Below, piece by piece: positions 27,870 through 36,817 of a DNA stretch of 64,000 nucleotides (position 1 is the first letter of the stretch; each line of letters starts with the position of its first letter). A program made the translations under genes and the position numbers. This DNA comes from Corallococcus coralloides DSM 2259 (GTDB taxonomy: Bacteria; Myxococcota; Myxococcia; Myxococcales; Myxococcaceae), in the NCBI RefSeq assembly GCF_000255295.1, contig NC_017030.1:9708328-9772327 (forward strand), written 5' to 3'. The notes beneath the pieces are model-generated. The model was given only the letters and a program-made list of their open reading frames with translations, ran no database searches and was not told the DNA's origin.

Positions 27870-28936
27870 AGCGCCGCTGCCGCCCCCGTCCAGTGCTGCG
27901 CCGCCCAGCCCAAAGCGCCCAGGCCCACCACCAATGCGCAGTACTCCACCAGCGTGCGGCGGTCGCCCGTCTCCGACGCGGGCGTCAGCAGGGCCCGGAA
28001 CGCCGCCACCCCCGCGATGAGCAGCAACAGGTTCTCTCCCGTGGCGAACCACGTCGCGCCCAGCACCGCCACCGCCACCCAGCGCTGCTGTCGCGCCAGG
28101 GCCCGGAACCCTCGTGAACCGTCCAGCTGCCACACCGGCACCAGGTTGAACAGGTTCAGCCAGGTCGCCGCGTGCGCGATGGCGCCCAATGCCTTCCACC
28201 CCGTCAGCACCGCCGCCACCATCACCACCACCGCCGCCGCGCTGCCCCAGATGGGCCCCGCGAGCCCTACTCGCGCGTCCTCGCGCTCATCCACCGGCAC
28301 CTGCTTCAGGCGCACGAACGCACCCAGGCCCGGGATGAACATGGGCGCGTCCGCCTTCATGCCCAGCCGGCGCAGCGACGCCACGTGCCCCATCTCGTGC
28401 ACGTAGATGCAGGCCACCAGCCCCAGCGCGAAGCTCCAGCCCCACAGCGTCCAGTACACGCTCACCGCGAACAACATGGAGAACAGCGTGCTCGCCTTCG
28501 TGAGCCCGAGCAGCAGCAGCTTCCCCTTGCCCAACAGCAGCGCCAGCACGAACTTGAACTTCCACAGCATCAGGCCCACCGCGCCCATGCTGGCCAACAC
28601 CTTCGGCATCCCCGAACGCTTGCGCTCCGCCTCCGCCAGCGGCGCCGCCAACCCCTGCGCATCCGCCTGCTGACTCAGCGCCGTCACCCGCGCCGTCACC
28701 TGCGCGTGCTGCGCCGTGTCCGGTGGCAACAGGTCCAGCGCCTCGCGCCACAGCGTCAGGGCCTCCATCGGCGCGCCCCGCTCCGTCGCCGCCTGCGCAT
28801 CCGCCGCCAGCTGCGTCAGCCGCTTCCCATGCACCAGCTTCCGGCACGACGGACACGTGAGCAGCCGGGGTGCCAGCTCCGAACCACACCCCTCACAGCG
28901 CTGCGTGAGGAGCGATACCGCGAGCGCCTCAGCCAA
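27866..28936 (-). CDS. Membrane-embedded M50 (site-2-type) metalloprotease
   Basis: A 356-residue protein. An N-terminal zinc-ribbon-like segment (CEGCG...CPSC, Cys14 to Cys31) precedes a helical region (40-110) and a membrane domain. The domain has the zinc site HEMGH (His180, Glu181, His184) and the second motif NLVPVWQLDG (Asp272), both diagnostic of the site-2 protease family, which cuts substrates inside the membrane. TTG 28934-28936 is the proposed start: AGGAG lies 7 bases ahead and it overlaps the previous stop. The ATG at 28969 would give a 41-base overlap. It lies between two related membrane proteins. Confidence 0.85.
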   Translation of the reverse strand: MAEALAVSLLTQRCEGCGSELAPRLLTCPSCRKLVHGKRLTQLAADAQAATERGAPMEALTLWREALDLLPPDTAQHAQVTARVTALSQQADAQGLAAPLAEAERKRSGMPKVLASMGAVGLMLWKFKFVLALLLGKGKLLLLGLTKASTLFSMLFAVSVYWTLWGWSFALGLVACIYVHEMGHVASLRRLGMKADAPMFIPGLGAFVRLKQVPVDEREDARVGLAGPIWGSAAAVVVMVAAVLTGWKALGAIAHAATWLNLFNLVPVWQLDGSRGFRALARQQRWVAVAVLGATWFATGENLLLLIAGVAAFRALLTPASETGDRRTLVEYCALVVGLGALGWAAQHWTGAAAAL

Positions 28937-29687
28937 CGGACCGCTCCTGCTCCGCCGGCGCGGCCTCACCCTCGGCCGGCGCCTCCAGCAGCTTGAACGG
29001 CCCCGCGATGTTCAGCTCCGCCTTCCGGTTGCGGCGCCACGCCTCGAACAGCGCGAAGCCATAGATGAGCCCCGACATCGGCTGCTCGATGCCCACGAGC
29101 ACCGGCAGGGCCGGGGTCAACACCGCGGTTCCCACCACCGCGGCGAGCGTCTGGGTTACCTCATCCGGCGGCTCCACCTGCCCGGAACCCAGCGAGTGCG
29201 ACGATGCGTGGAAGGCCGTGAAGTCCTCCCGCTCCTTGATCACCTTGAACAGCTCCGGTGACAGCGACGCGGCCACCGACAGGTACGTCAGCGCCACCGC
29301 CAGCACCTGGTAGCCCCGCCCGCCGCGCGACTCCGTGCCCTTGAACACCGCCGTCCCCACCATCCACCCCACCAGGATGGCGATGAGGCCGATGTTGTAG
29401 CCCGTCAGGCTCACCACCCAGTAGACGAGCGCCCCCGCGATGGCGGCGCCAATGCCAAACATCGACGCCGTCAGGAAGCGCTTCGACTTCGAGCCGCCCT
29501 TCATCGCCGCCTCCACCTCCTCGCGGCACGCGGGGCACAGCAGGCGCTGGTTCACCTCGTAATAGACGCTCCGGATGGCGCACTGGCAGACGGTGCACTT
29601 CGTCGCGGCGGGCGCTTCGGTGAACTCGGCGCGGTCGAACTGGAGCGGCGCCGCGTCATCGGACGGCGGAGGAACAGGCTGGGTCAT
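28929..29687 (-). CDS. Zinc-ribbon membrane protein upstream of M50 protease
   Basis: A 252-residue protein with a cytoplasmic N-terminal CxxC...CxxC zinc-binding segment (CTVCQ, LLCPAC; residues about 31-54). About four membrane helices follow (from about 70) and a charged C-terminal tail. It shares its membrane block with the gene at 27321-27869. The stop overlaps the TTG start of the protease. The M50 protease also starts with a zinc ribbon, so the operon encodes two zinc-ribbon proteins. Function unknown; a protease substrate or partner is a reasonable inference. Confidence 0.7.
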   Translation of the reverse strand: MTQPVPPPSDDAAPLQFDRAEFTEAPAATKCTVCQCAIRSVYYEVNQRLLCPACREEVEAAMKGGSKSKRFLTASMFGIGAAIAGALVYWVVSLTGYNIGLIAILVGWMVGTAVFKGTESRGGRGYQVLAVALTYLSVAASLSPELFKVIKEREDFTAFHASSHSLGSGQVEPPDEVTQTLAAVVGTAVLTPALPVLVGIEQPMSGLIYGFALFEAWRRNRKAELNIAGPFKLLEAPAEGEAAPAEQERSVG

Positions 29688-29770
29688 GGGCGGGGATTTC
29701 GACAGGAAAAGGAAACGGGCCCACCCAACCTAACAGAAGCCTTCCACCGCCCCCAAACCGGTGTCTGTCT

Positions 29771-31003
29771 TCAGCCGCCCTGCCGCAGCGCCGCGTGACG
29801 CGCCGCCTGCACCAGCGCCACCAGGTCCCCGTTCCGGGCCACGTCGCCCCCCGCGGGCTTCGCGTGCTCCGGCGAGAACAACCGCGCGGGCGTGCGAGCC
29901 TGGCCCCGCAGCATCACGTAGAGGCGCAGGGCGTCCCGCAGGGCCTCCGCCTCCGGCCCCTCCTCCGCGCGCGCCCGCTGCGCGGCCTGCTCCAGCCGCG
30001 ACCACGCCACCTCTTCATTCCACGCGCCCCGGGGCCGCTCGCGAGACAGGGCCGCCAGCGCCGCCGCCGTCTCCACCAGCCCCGCGCGCCCTTCCGTGAA
30101 GACGCTCCTCGCGGACAGCCGCAGCGCCGGGTCCTCCGACAGCGCGGCCCGCCAGGACAACAGCGTGGGCAGCTCCGCCTCGCGCGGCACCACCGGCGCC
30201 AGCTCCGCCTCCAGCACCGCGCGCACCCGCACCCGCGCCACGTCGTGCCAGAAGGCCGCGTGCAACAGCAGCTCCGGCCCGCTGCGCGCCACCCGCGTCG
30301 GCGCCCGGCGCATGCGCCGCTGGAGGAAGTCCTTCACCCGCCCCCGGCTGTCGTAGCGCTCCAGCCGCTCCCACAGCGCCACCAGCGCGGCGGCGCCCAG
30401 CGGCAACGCCCGCGCCAGCTCCCGCGCCTCGTCGTCGGAGAAGGCCGGCGCCCCTTCCGTCACCGGGCGCTTGAACACGCGCTCGAACACCTCGCCCGCG
30501 GCGCACGCGGCGCGCAGCTCCGGCAGGTTGCGCGGCAACAGCTCCACCGCCTGGGCCCACACGCGGCCGCCCAGGAACGGCGCCGCGTCCAGCACCTCCG
30601 TCTCCAGGCGCAGCAGCCGCTCTCCCAGCGTGGCGGGGCCGTCGTCCTCTTCCGAGGCATCGTCGTCGTCGGAAGCCGGGGAGGCACTGGCGGACAGCCG
30701 CCGCTCGGCCGCGCGCTCCACCGCCTCGCGCAGGCGCTCCACCTCATGCATCAACCGGACGGGGGCGGCGTTGTGGGGCCAGCCCTCCGCCTCCACGCGT
30801 CGCCGCATCGCGGCCAGCGTCGCGTCCACCTCCGGCTGGTCGGCGGCCACCTCGCGCAGCAGCTCGAAGTGGTTGCGGATCCGGTCCTTCCAGAAGAAGG
30901 ACTCCAGCACGCCCTTGAGCGCGCGGTAGCGCAGGCGCGTGGCCTCCAGGAGGTCCGCTCGGTCCTCCAGCCGCGCTCTCAGGTCGTCTGGACGGGTGGC
31001 CAC
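29771..31003 (-). CDS. Conserved hypothetical, helical cytosolic protein
   Basis: A 410-residue Ala/Arg/Glu-rich protein without signal peptide or membrane helix. It is predicted largely helical, with an acidic low-complexity patch (DDDDASEEDD, about residues 112-122) separating an N-terminal helical domain (ALKGVLESFFWKDRIRNHFELL) from a larger C-terminal one. No catalytic motif recognised. GTG 31001-31003 is chosen because the codons further upstream have non-coding character and GGGAG precedes it. It lies 112 bases downstream of dnaN on the same strand. Confidence 0.6.
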   Translation of the reverse strand: MATRPDDLRARLEDRADLLEATRLRYRALKGVLESFFWKDRIRNHFELLREVAADQPEVDATLAAMRRRVEAEGWPHNAAPVRLMHEVERLREAVERAAERRLSASASPASDDDDASEEDDGPATLGERLLRLETEVLDAAPFLGGRVWAQAVELLPRNLPELRAACAAGEVFERVFKRPVTEGAPAFSDDEARELARALPLGAAALVALWERLERYDSRGRVKDFLQRRMRRAPTRVARSGPELLLHAAFWHDVARVRVRAVLEAELAPVVPREAELPTLLSWRAALSEDPALRLSARSVFTEGRAGLVETAAALAALSRERPRGAWNEEVAWSRLEQAAQRARAEEGPEAEALRDALRLYVMLRGQARTPARLFSPEHAKPAGGDVARNGDLVALVQAARHAALRQGG

Positions 31004-31115
31004 GCTCCCATCATAAGGGCGCTCCGCGCCGGGCGCAGGCCTCCCCATGGCGCGGAGCGTCGGACTTGGAACGGTGACGTCCCGCCGACGTGGGAAGTTG
31101 GACGACTGCGTCGGC

Positions 31116-32222
31116 TCAGACGCGCATGGGCATGACCACGGCGGTGAAGCTGCGGTCGCCGGGGCCGTGCAGCACGCCCGGGCTGTGCTCGTCGCCCAGC
31201 TCGAAGCTGACCTCGTCCGTCTCCGTCACGCCCAGGACGTCCATGAGGTAGCGGGCGTTGAAGCCGATGGTGATGTCGTTGCCCTGGTAGTCCACGTCCA
31301 GGGCGTCACGCGCCTCACCCAGGTCCGGGTTGCTGGCGGTGATGAGCAGCTTGCCCTTCTCCAGGCCGATGCGGATGGCGTTGCTCTTGTCCGCGGACAA
31401 GAGCGCGATGCGCTTGAGGCCTTCCAGCAGGCGCACCTTGGGCACGAGGACGACCTTCTCGCCCTCCTTGGGGATGACGCGCTGGTACTCCGGGAACTGC
31501 CCGTCGATGAGGCGCATCACCATGGTGAGGCCCGGCTTCTTGAACAGCGCCGAGTTCTCCGCGAACCCCAGGTGGCACTCCGCGTCCGGGGCCTCGTCCA
31601 ACAGGCGCTTGAGCTCCATCAGGCCCTTGCGCGGGATGATGACGCCGCTCTTGAGCTTGAAGTCGCCGGACATCTCGCGCTCGATGAGCGACAGCCGGTG
31701 GCCGTCCGTGGCCACCATGCGGACCTTGCCGCTCTGCTGCGGCTCGAAGAAGACGCCGTTGAGGATGTAGCGCGTCTCGTCGCTGGAGATGGCGAACTGG
31801 GTCTTCTTGATCATCTCCAGCAGCACGTTGCCGGAGATCTGCACCAGGGGAGCGTTCTCCTCCTTGGGCAGCTTCGGGTACTCCTCGGCGGCCATGCCGA
31901 CGATCTTGAAGTGCGCGGAGCCGGAGGAGATGTCGACGTAGTTGTTCGCCAGCTTCTTGAGCGTGACCTCCGCGTCCGGGAGGTTCTGGACGATGTCGAA
32001 GACGTACTTCGCGCTCAGCGTGACGGCGCCCGGCTTGGACACGTCCGCCGGGTGCTCGGACACGATGCCGATGTCCAGGTCGAAGGCCGTGACCGTGATG
32101 CTGCCCTTGTTCGCCGTGAGCAGCACGTTGGCGAGGATGGGCATCGTCGTCTTGCGCTCCACGATGCCCTGGGCGCGGTAGAGGGCCTTCTTCAGCTCGT
32201 CGGCGGCGATGCGGAATTCCAT
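31116..32222 (-). CDS. dnaN: DNA polymerase III beta sliding clamp
   Basis: A 368-residue sliding clamp, which encircles DNA and tethers polymerase III. It begins MEFRIAADELKKAL, contains TTMPILANVLL, the central KFALLSSDETRYILNG-type block (here FAISSDETRYILNGV), ATDGHRLSL, LIDGQFPEYQRVIP, ADKSNAIRI, and ends VMPMRV, the standard C-terminal residues lining the protein-binding pocket. Start and length match relatives. It has no dnaA or recF next to it; the downstream gene is a hypothetical protein. Confidence 0.98.
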   Translation of the reverse strand: MEFRIAADELKKALYRAQGIVERKTTMPILANVLLTANKGSITVTAFDLDIGIVSEHPADVSKPGAVTLSAKYVFDIVQNLPDAEVTLKKLANNYVDISSGSAHFKIVGMAAEEYPKLPKEENAPLVQISGNVLLEMIKKTQFAISSDETRYILNGVFFEPQQSGKVRMVATDGHRLSLIEREMSGDFKLKSGVIIPRKGLMELKRLLDEAPDAECHLGFAENSALFKKPGLTMVMRLIDGQFPEYQRVIPKEGEKVVLVPKVRLLEGLKRIALLSADKSNAIRIGLEKGKLLITASNPDLGEARDALDVDYQGNDITIGFNARYLMDVLGVTETDEVSFELGDEHSPGVLHGPGDRSFTAVVMPMRV

Positions 32223-32486
32223 CGTGGGCGTCCTTACAGGTCACGGCCCCGGAGGCCGATCTCTTGGGGCGCGGGTCTACAACGAACGGATGGCCCCTTC
32301 CACCGTCTTGGCACCCCTTTATGGGCATGCTCCGCCCGGTTCCGGACTGTCCGGGTGTCCAGGTGGGACATGGAGGAAAAAGGCCCCTGTTGCCCTGGTG
32401 GGCGGGCGCGCGGCCGGGCAGAGTGGACCCGGCCGTGCCGCTCCCGCGTTGAAGGAGGGCACCCCCGTCCTCCTTCCGGAGTCGCC

Positions 32487-32990
32487 ATGAACGCCCGCTC
32501 CCTGATCCTGTCCGCCGTGCTCGTGCTCGGCCCGGTGGCGTGCAGCACGCCGTCCGCCCCCACCGCGCAGCCGTCCAGCGACGTGTCCGGCGCGGAGGCC
32601 CCCGCCGACCTGAAGCGGACCGACGTGAATGTCCCTGCGGGAGCCGCCGGCGAGCCCGGCACGGCCGCCCCCACCCCCTCACCCGGAGACGCCACCATGA
32701 CCACCAGCACCGTCTACATCGTCAAGGACAACGGGAAGCGCTGCTTCGCGCCGCCCTGCGACCACTACGACCTGTTCAGCGCGGACGCGCCGGACAAGAA
32801 GCTCCAGACCCTCCACGAGCTCGACCTGAGCGCCGTCACCGGCGGGGACGACGCGAAGCTGGGGGAGCTCATGCAGCGCGCCTCCAAGGGCGGCCCCGGC
32901 CTCAAGGTGGAGGGCTCGCTGGACAAGCGGCTCAAGGCCGGCCCCGCGGGCGACGCCATCGTCCTGCGCGCCACCCGCATCGTCGGCTGA
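32487..32990 (+). CDS. Small lipoprotein, DUF6748-like
   Basis: A 167-residue lipoprotein: signal MNARSLILSAVLVLGPVAC (Cys19), then a Pro/Ala-rich linker to about residue 70. A compact C-terminal domain begins TVYIVKDNGKRCFAPPCDHY and ends IVLRATRIVG. The RC-x2-PxC motif after a first beta strand recalls the myxobacterial DUF6748 group. A CCGGAG site precedes ATG 32487. It is transcribed divergently from dnaN and ends 58 bases from the stop of the caspase gene. Function unknown. Confidence 0.65.
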   Translation: MNARSLILSAVLVLGPVACSTPSAPTAQPSSDVSGAEAPADLKRTDVNVPAGAAGEPGTAAPTPSPGDATMTTSTVYIVKDNGKRCFAPPCDHYDLFSADAPDKKLQTLHELDLSAVTGGDDAKLGELMQRASKGGPGLKVEGSLDKRLKAGPAGDAIVLRATRIVG

Positions 32991-33003
32991 GTGGCATCGC
33001 CCA

Positions 33004-33032
33004 CCGGGACCGCCTCGACAGGGCGGCCCCGG
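33004..33032. terminator. Hairpin between convergent genes
   Basis: CCGGG-A-CCGCC and GGCGG-C-CCCGG form a 10-base-pair stem with one mismatch, between the lipoprotein stop (32990) and the caspase stop (33048). No T-tract is present on either side, so it would be a weak bidirectional terminator at best. Confidence 0.4.
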
Positions 33033-33047
33033 CCGGGCTCCGGAGCC

Positions 33048-35312
33048 TCAGAGCCGCACGCCCACCTGGAAGCCGGGCCAGCGCTGCATGCGCGTGTCCG
33101 CGTTGATGACGTGCGAGCGCACCGGCAGCGTGGTCAGCTTCGAGAACTCCGACTCCCCCCACATGAACGCCACGTTGTAGGTGGGACCGGCGAACACGGC
33201 CAGCCGGGGCATCACCTGGAAGCCCAGCATGGCGCGCGCCTGAGACAGCAGGTTGTTGGACTTGCTGGAGAACGGGGCTCGCGTGGACAGCACCTGGCTG
33301 GCCGCGACGTCCACGTCCACCCAGAAGCGCGAGCCCAGCGGGATGTGCCCGCCCAGGCCCAGGCCCAGGCTGAAGCGCTGGAAGCGGTCGTCCGGGCCAA
33401 TGCCCGCGAGCAGCGTCGTGTAGAAGTGCTTGCCTCCGAACTTCAGCGCCAGGTTGGTGAGCTGCACGTCGCTGCCGAACAGCTCCAGGTGCAGCTGGCC
33501 CTTCTTCTCGTAGGAGACCAGGCCCACCGGCACGCCGTGCACCTCGTCGGAGACGTTCACGAGCCCCAGCTGCATGCCGTGCACCGTGTCCGCGACGTTG
33601 ATCAACCCCAGCTGCATGCCGGACACGTCACCGCCCACGTTGATCAACCCCAGCTGCATGCCGGTGAGGGACGGGGCGCGGTTGAGCAGCACCGACCCCT
33701 GGAGGCCCCGCGCGGCCTTCGCCACGGAGTTGTGGCCCAGCGAGAACTGCACGCCCTTCAGGGTGCCGTTCGCGTGATTGACACCCAGTGACAGCTGCAT
33801 CCCGGTGGCGTCCGAGGTGGTGACGTTGGCACCCAGCGCCGCCTGCACGCCGCCCAGCGCGCCGCGCGCGACGTTGGCGCCCAGGGCCAGCTGCCCCACG
33901 CCGTCCACGTCGCCGTTGGCCACGTTGAGCCCCAGCGATGCCTGGGCGCCGACCACCGCGCCGCCCGCCACGTTGGTGACCAGGGACAGCTGCGCGCCGC
34001 TCACCTCGCGGCCGGACGTGTTGAAGCCCAGCGCCATGGCCAGGCCGGACACCTCCGCGTCGTACACGTTGCCCGCCAGGCCCAGCGCCAGCCCGCCGCC
34101 CAGCGCCGCGCCGCCGTTGACGACGCCCAGCGCGAAGCGGTTCTCCACCTGCGCGCGGCCCACCCGCAGCGTGTTGGTGCTCATCGACGGCACCAGGCTC
34201 AGGTTCACCGGCAGCTGGACGCGCCCCTGGGGAGACAGGGCCATGCCGCCGCCACCGCCGCGCATCACGGTGGCCTCGTGGCCCACGCCCAGGAAGTCAC
34301 CCGGGGACAGGGGCGTACGCGCGCCCTCCTTCAGCGTGAAGGCCGCTTCGGACACACCGCCGTCCCACTCGCGCCGCGCGCGGTAGGCGCCGGGGGCCAG
34401 CCCCAGCTCGGTGGGGCGGCCGGACTGCTTCTGCACCTCCACCACCAGCGTGCCCACCGCGTCGCGCACGTACAGGCGGCCCTCCAGCGGCTCGGTGAGG
34501 ACCAGGCCCGCGGTGGTGGCGCGCAGGTCGGTCATCACCAGGTCGCCGGTGCCCGCGAGCTCGATGTCGTAGTTGGGGTGCTGCGCGCCGCCCTGCGTGC
34601 GCTCGGTGCGCGCGAGCGTTTCGTGGAAGGCGAACTGGTAGGCCTCCGTGAGGGTGACGCGGCCGTCGTGGGTGACGTCCGCGGCGCCTCGCAGGCCGGA
34701 CAGCAGGTGGTGCGTGAAGAACGAGCCGCCCAGCCGGTCCGACTCCTGCGACGCCTCGTCCGCGCTGGACGAGGTGAGGATGGCGTGGCCCTTCACCTGG
34801 ATGGCGGAGTCCACCAGGAACGCGGGCCGCGAGACGCCGCCCTTCTTGCGCGCGAACGCACCGGACGCGCACGAGTCCAGCACCGCGATGCGTACGTCCG
34901 CGGGCAGCCCCTCCAGCGAGCGGCGCAGCTCGCCGTAGTCCAGGCGCTGGCCCTTGAGCAGCAGCCCTTCGTCATCCGAGTGGCCGGAGTAGTACAGCAG
35001 CACCTCCACGCGGCGCGTCCCCGCGGTGCGGACGCCTTCCGCCAGGCGGCGCACACGGTCGAAGCCGGCGAGCACGCCCGCGCGGTCCACGTCCGTGAGG
35101 AGCACGCGGTCCTGGGGCAGCACGCCGCCCAGCTCCGACAGCACCGTGGAGAAGGCCTTCGCGTCGGTCTCCGCGTAGCGCAGCCGCACGCGCTCCGGGC
35201 CGCCGTCGTTGACGCCCACGAGCAGGGCCAGCCGGCGCACGGCGGCGGCTTCGGCGGCATGGGCGGGGGTGGCCGCGCCCAGCGCGAACAGGAGGATGAC
35301 GAGCGCTCTCAT
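33048..35312 (-). CDS. Exported caspase-family protein with beta-repeat C-terminus
   Basis: A 754-residue protein. A Sec signal peptide (to about AHAAEA, residue 21) leads into a caspase-like (peptidase C14) domain (about 25-260) with the dyad His111 (YYSGHSD) and Cys148 (LDSCASG). A short beta domain follows (about 265-345). Residues about 385-620 consist of repeated units of the form V-x-G-M-Q-L-G-L-I-N-V, like the surface repeats named LA_2272. The last 130 residues resemble a beta-barrel (GLGLGGHIPLGSRFWVDVDVAA). The start overlaps the anti-sigma gene stop (ATGA). An active caspase outside the cytoplasm under ECF control is inferred. Confidence 0.8.
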   Translation of the reverse strand: MRALVILLFALGAATPAHAAEAAAVRRLALLVGVNDGGPERVRLRYAETDAKAFSTVLSELGGVLPQDRVLLTDVDRAGVLAGFDRVRRLAEGVRTAGTRRVEVLLYYSGHSDDEGLLLKGQRLDYGELRRSLEGLPADVRIAVLDSCASGAFARKKGGVSRPAFLVDSAIQVKGHAILTSSSADEASQESDRLGGSFFTHHLLSGLRGAADVTHDGRVTLTEAYQFAFHETLARTERTQGGAQHPNYDIELAGTGDLVMTDLRATTAGLVLTEPLEGRLYVRDAVGTLVVEVQKQSGRPTELGLAPGAYRARREWDGGVSEAAFTLKEGARTPLSPGDFLGVGHEATVMRGGGGGMALSPQGRVQLPVNLSLVPSMSTNTLRVGRAQVENRFALGVVNGGAALGGGLALGLAGNVYDAEVSGLAMALGFNTSGREVSGAQLSLVTNVAGGAVVGAQASLGLNVANGDVDGVGQLALGANVARGALGGVQAALGANVTTSDATGMQLSLGVNHANGTLKGVQFSLGHNSVAKAARGLQGSVLLNRAPSLTGMQLGLINVGGDVSGMQLGLINVADTVHGMQLGLVNVSDEVHGVPVGLVSYEKKGQLHLELFGSDVQLTNLALKFGGKHFYTTLLAGIGPDDRFQRFSLGLGLGGHIPLGSRFWVDVDVAASQVLSTRAPFSSKSNNLLSQARAMLGFQVMPRLAVFAGPTYNVAFMWGESEFSKLTTLPVRSHVINADTRMQRWPGFQVGVRL

Positions 35313-36151
35313 GGGGAGGGCTTCTCCAGCAGGAAGGAGGTCTGCCCCAGGCCGGTGGGCAGGGTCAGCGGCGCGGTGCGCGCCTCGGGGGATGCGGCGA
35401 GCACGCGCGCGGCGGCCATCACACCCTCCAGTTCAAAGGGGGTGTCCGAGGAGACGAAGAAGAAGCGCTCGAAGCCGGGGGCGTCGTCCAGTTCGTAGGC
35501 GCGGGGCAAAAGGTGCGTGCCGCTGCGCTCCAGGGACGCGGACGTGTCGCCCGACGCGGGCAGGTGCGGGGTGACGGTGCCCCGGCCGTCCACGGAGAGG
35601 ATGACGCCGTGGGCATGGCCGGCGGCGGTGTACGACAGCTGGACCACGTCACCGACCTGGGCGGGGGCGCCGTCGGTGAGGTGCTCGGTGCGGGTGCCGG
35701 CCTGGCGGTGTACGTCGAGCCGGGGCTGGAGTCCCTTGCTGCGCGTGGGCTCCAGGACGCCGGGGGTGCCCGTCGCCGACCAGGGGTCGCGCGCCTCCTG
35801 CTCCTGGGACGAAGCCCCCGGCCGGACGAGGACGACGAGGGTCGCGGCGGCGAGCACCGGCACCAGGGCGGGCAGGAAGCGCCAGGAAGGGCGCGATGGC
35901 GGGGCCTCGGCGCGGGGCGCGGTGGCGGGCGCGTCGGCTCGGGCGAAGCGGGCCTTCACCTCGCGGGCGACGCGGTCGGGGGGCAGGGCCTCCAGGGTGG
36001 CGCGCGAGTCGGCCTCCAAAGCGGCGAGGCGGGCGGGGCCATCGGGTTCGCGGGACAGGCGGTCGCGGGCGGCGGCGAGCTCGTCCGGGGGCAGCTCCCC
36101 CAGGGCGATTCGCTCCAGCAGCCAGTCCGGGGTGCGGTGGGGGGACGTCAT
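35309..36151 (-). CDS. Probable transmembrane anti-sigma factor with DUF4384-like domain
   Basis: A 280-residue protein. The N-terminal cytosolic helical region (residues 1-85, LLERIALGELPPDELAAARDRL) matches the layout of anti-sigma factors but lacks the HxxxCxxC zinc motif. One membrane helix (about 90-110) follows, then an extracytoplasmic beta-rich domain (about 145-265; VQLSYTAAGHAHGVILSVDGRG), similar to DUF4384 domains that accompany caspase-like proteins. It overlaps the sigma gene upstream and the caspase gene downstream by 4 bases each, so all three are co-translated. Confidence 0.75.
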   Translation of the reverse strand: MTSPHRTPDWLLERIALGELPPDELAAARDRLSREPDGPARLAALEADSRATLEALPPDRVAREVKARFARADAPATAPRAEAPPSRPSWRFLPALVPVLAAATLVVLVRPGASSQEQEARDPWSATGTPGVLEPTRSKGLQPRLDVHRQAGTRTEHLTDGAPAQVGDVVQLSYTAAGHAHGVILSVDGRGTVTPHLPASGDTSASLERSGTHLLPRAYELDDAPGFERFFFVSSDTPFELEGVMAAARVLAASPEARTAPLTLPTGLGQTSFLLEKPSP

Positions 36152-36627
36152 GCGGCCTCCAGCTCCTGCAGGACAGCGGACAGGGCCCGGAGGCGCTTGC
36201 GCACTCCGGACACGGACAGGCCCACTTCGCGGGCGGTCTCCTCCAGCGTCATGCCGTCCACCAGGTGGAGCACGGCGATGTCGCGGCTGGACGCGGGGAC
36301 GCGGCCAAAGAGGCGGTCCAGCAGGCCCCGGGCGGCGGTGCGCGCCTCGGTGTCGCCGGAAGCGGCGATTTTCAGCACCAGCTCATCGTCGCGGTCCTCG
36401 GGGCGCCGCTTCGCGCCGCGAAGGCGGTTGAGGCACACGCGGGTGGCAATCTGATGCAGCAGGCTGGAGGGCCCGGCGTCCTTCAGCGCGGCCTGGTAGC
36501 GCAGCAGTTGAACGAACACGTCATGCATGGCGTCCACGGCCTGTTCCTCGTCGCGCAGCAGGAAGCGGCAGCGCCGGAGCACCTGGGGGCCATAGCGGCG
36601 GTAATAGGCCTCCACATCGACGGACAC
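36148..36627 (-). CDS. ECF-type RNA polymerase sigma factor
   Basis: A 159-residue sigma-70 family protein of the extracytoplasmic function type. Region 2 (YYRRYGPQVLRRCRFLLRDEEQAVDAMHDVFVQLLR) and region 4 (DIAVLHLVDGMTLEETAREVGLSVSGVRKRLRAL, with its helix-turn-helix) are both present, joined by a short linker. GTG 36625-36627 is chosen over ATG 36660 because GGGAGG lies 8 bases ahead. The stop overlaps the anti-sigma gene (ATGA). It is the first gene of the sigma/anti-sigma/caspase operon and probably autoregulated. Confidence 0.9.
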   Translation of the reverse strand: MSVDVEAYYRRYGPQVLRRCRFLLRDEEQAVDAMHDVFVQLLRYQAALKDAGPSSLLHQIATRVCLNRLRGAKRRPEDRDDELVLKIAASGDTEARTAARGLLDRLFGRVPASSRDIAVLHLVDGMTLEETAREVGLSVSGVRKRLRALSAVLQELEAA

Positions 36628-36691
36628 CGCACGCGCCTCCCGGTTGGACCAGGGGAACACCGGTGCCCTGGAAATCTGTCACCGGCCCTTT

Positions 36692-36720
36692 GACGAAAGC
36701 GGCGTGCCTACCCCGTTTCC
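36692..36720 (-). promoter_or_regulatory. Possible ECF-type promoter for the sigma operon
   Basis: On the minus strand GGAAAC (36715-36720) and CGTC (36692-36695) resemble the -35 GGAAC and -10 CGTC boxes used by ECF sigma factors. They are separated by 19 bases, a little more than usual, and lie about 65 bases before the sigma start. This suggests autoregulation; it is a weak match. Confidence 0.3.
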
Positions 36721-36817
36721 CACACCCCGGCCACCCCGGGCCGGGAAAGGAAAGCCAGCACGTCCGCCCCCCAGCTTCGACCTGGGCAAGCGGAGCACAC
36801 CCGCCCACCCGTCGTCT

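Noticed and set aside
31047-32486. Long plus-strand open frame running through dnaN into the small lipoprotein
   Set aside because: Only the last 167 codons (from 32487) show a signal peptide and ribosome binding site; the rest is the reverse complement of dnaN.
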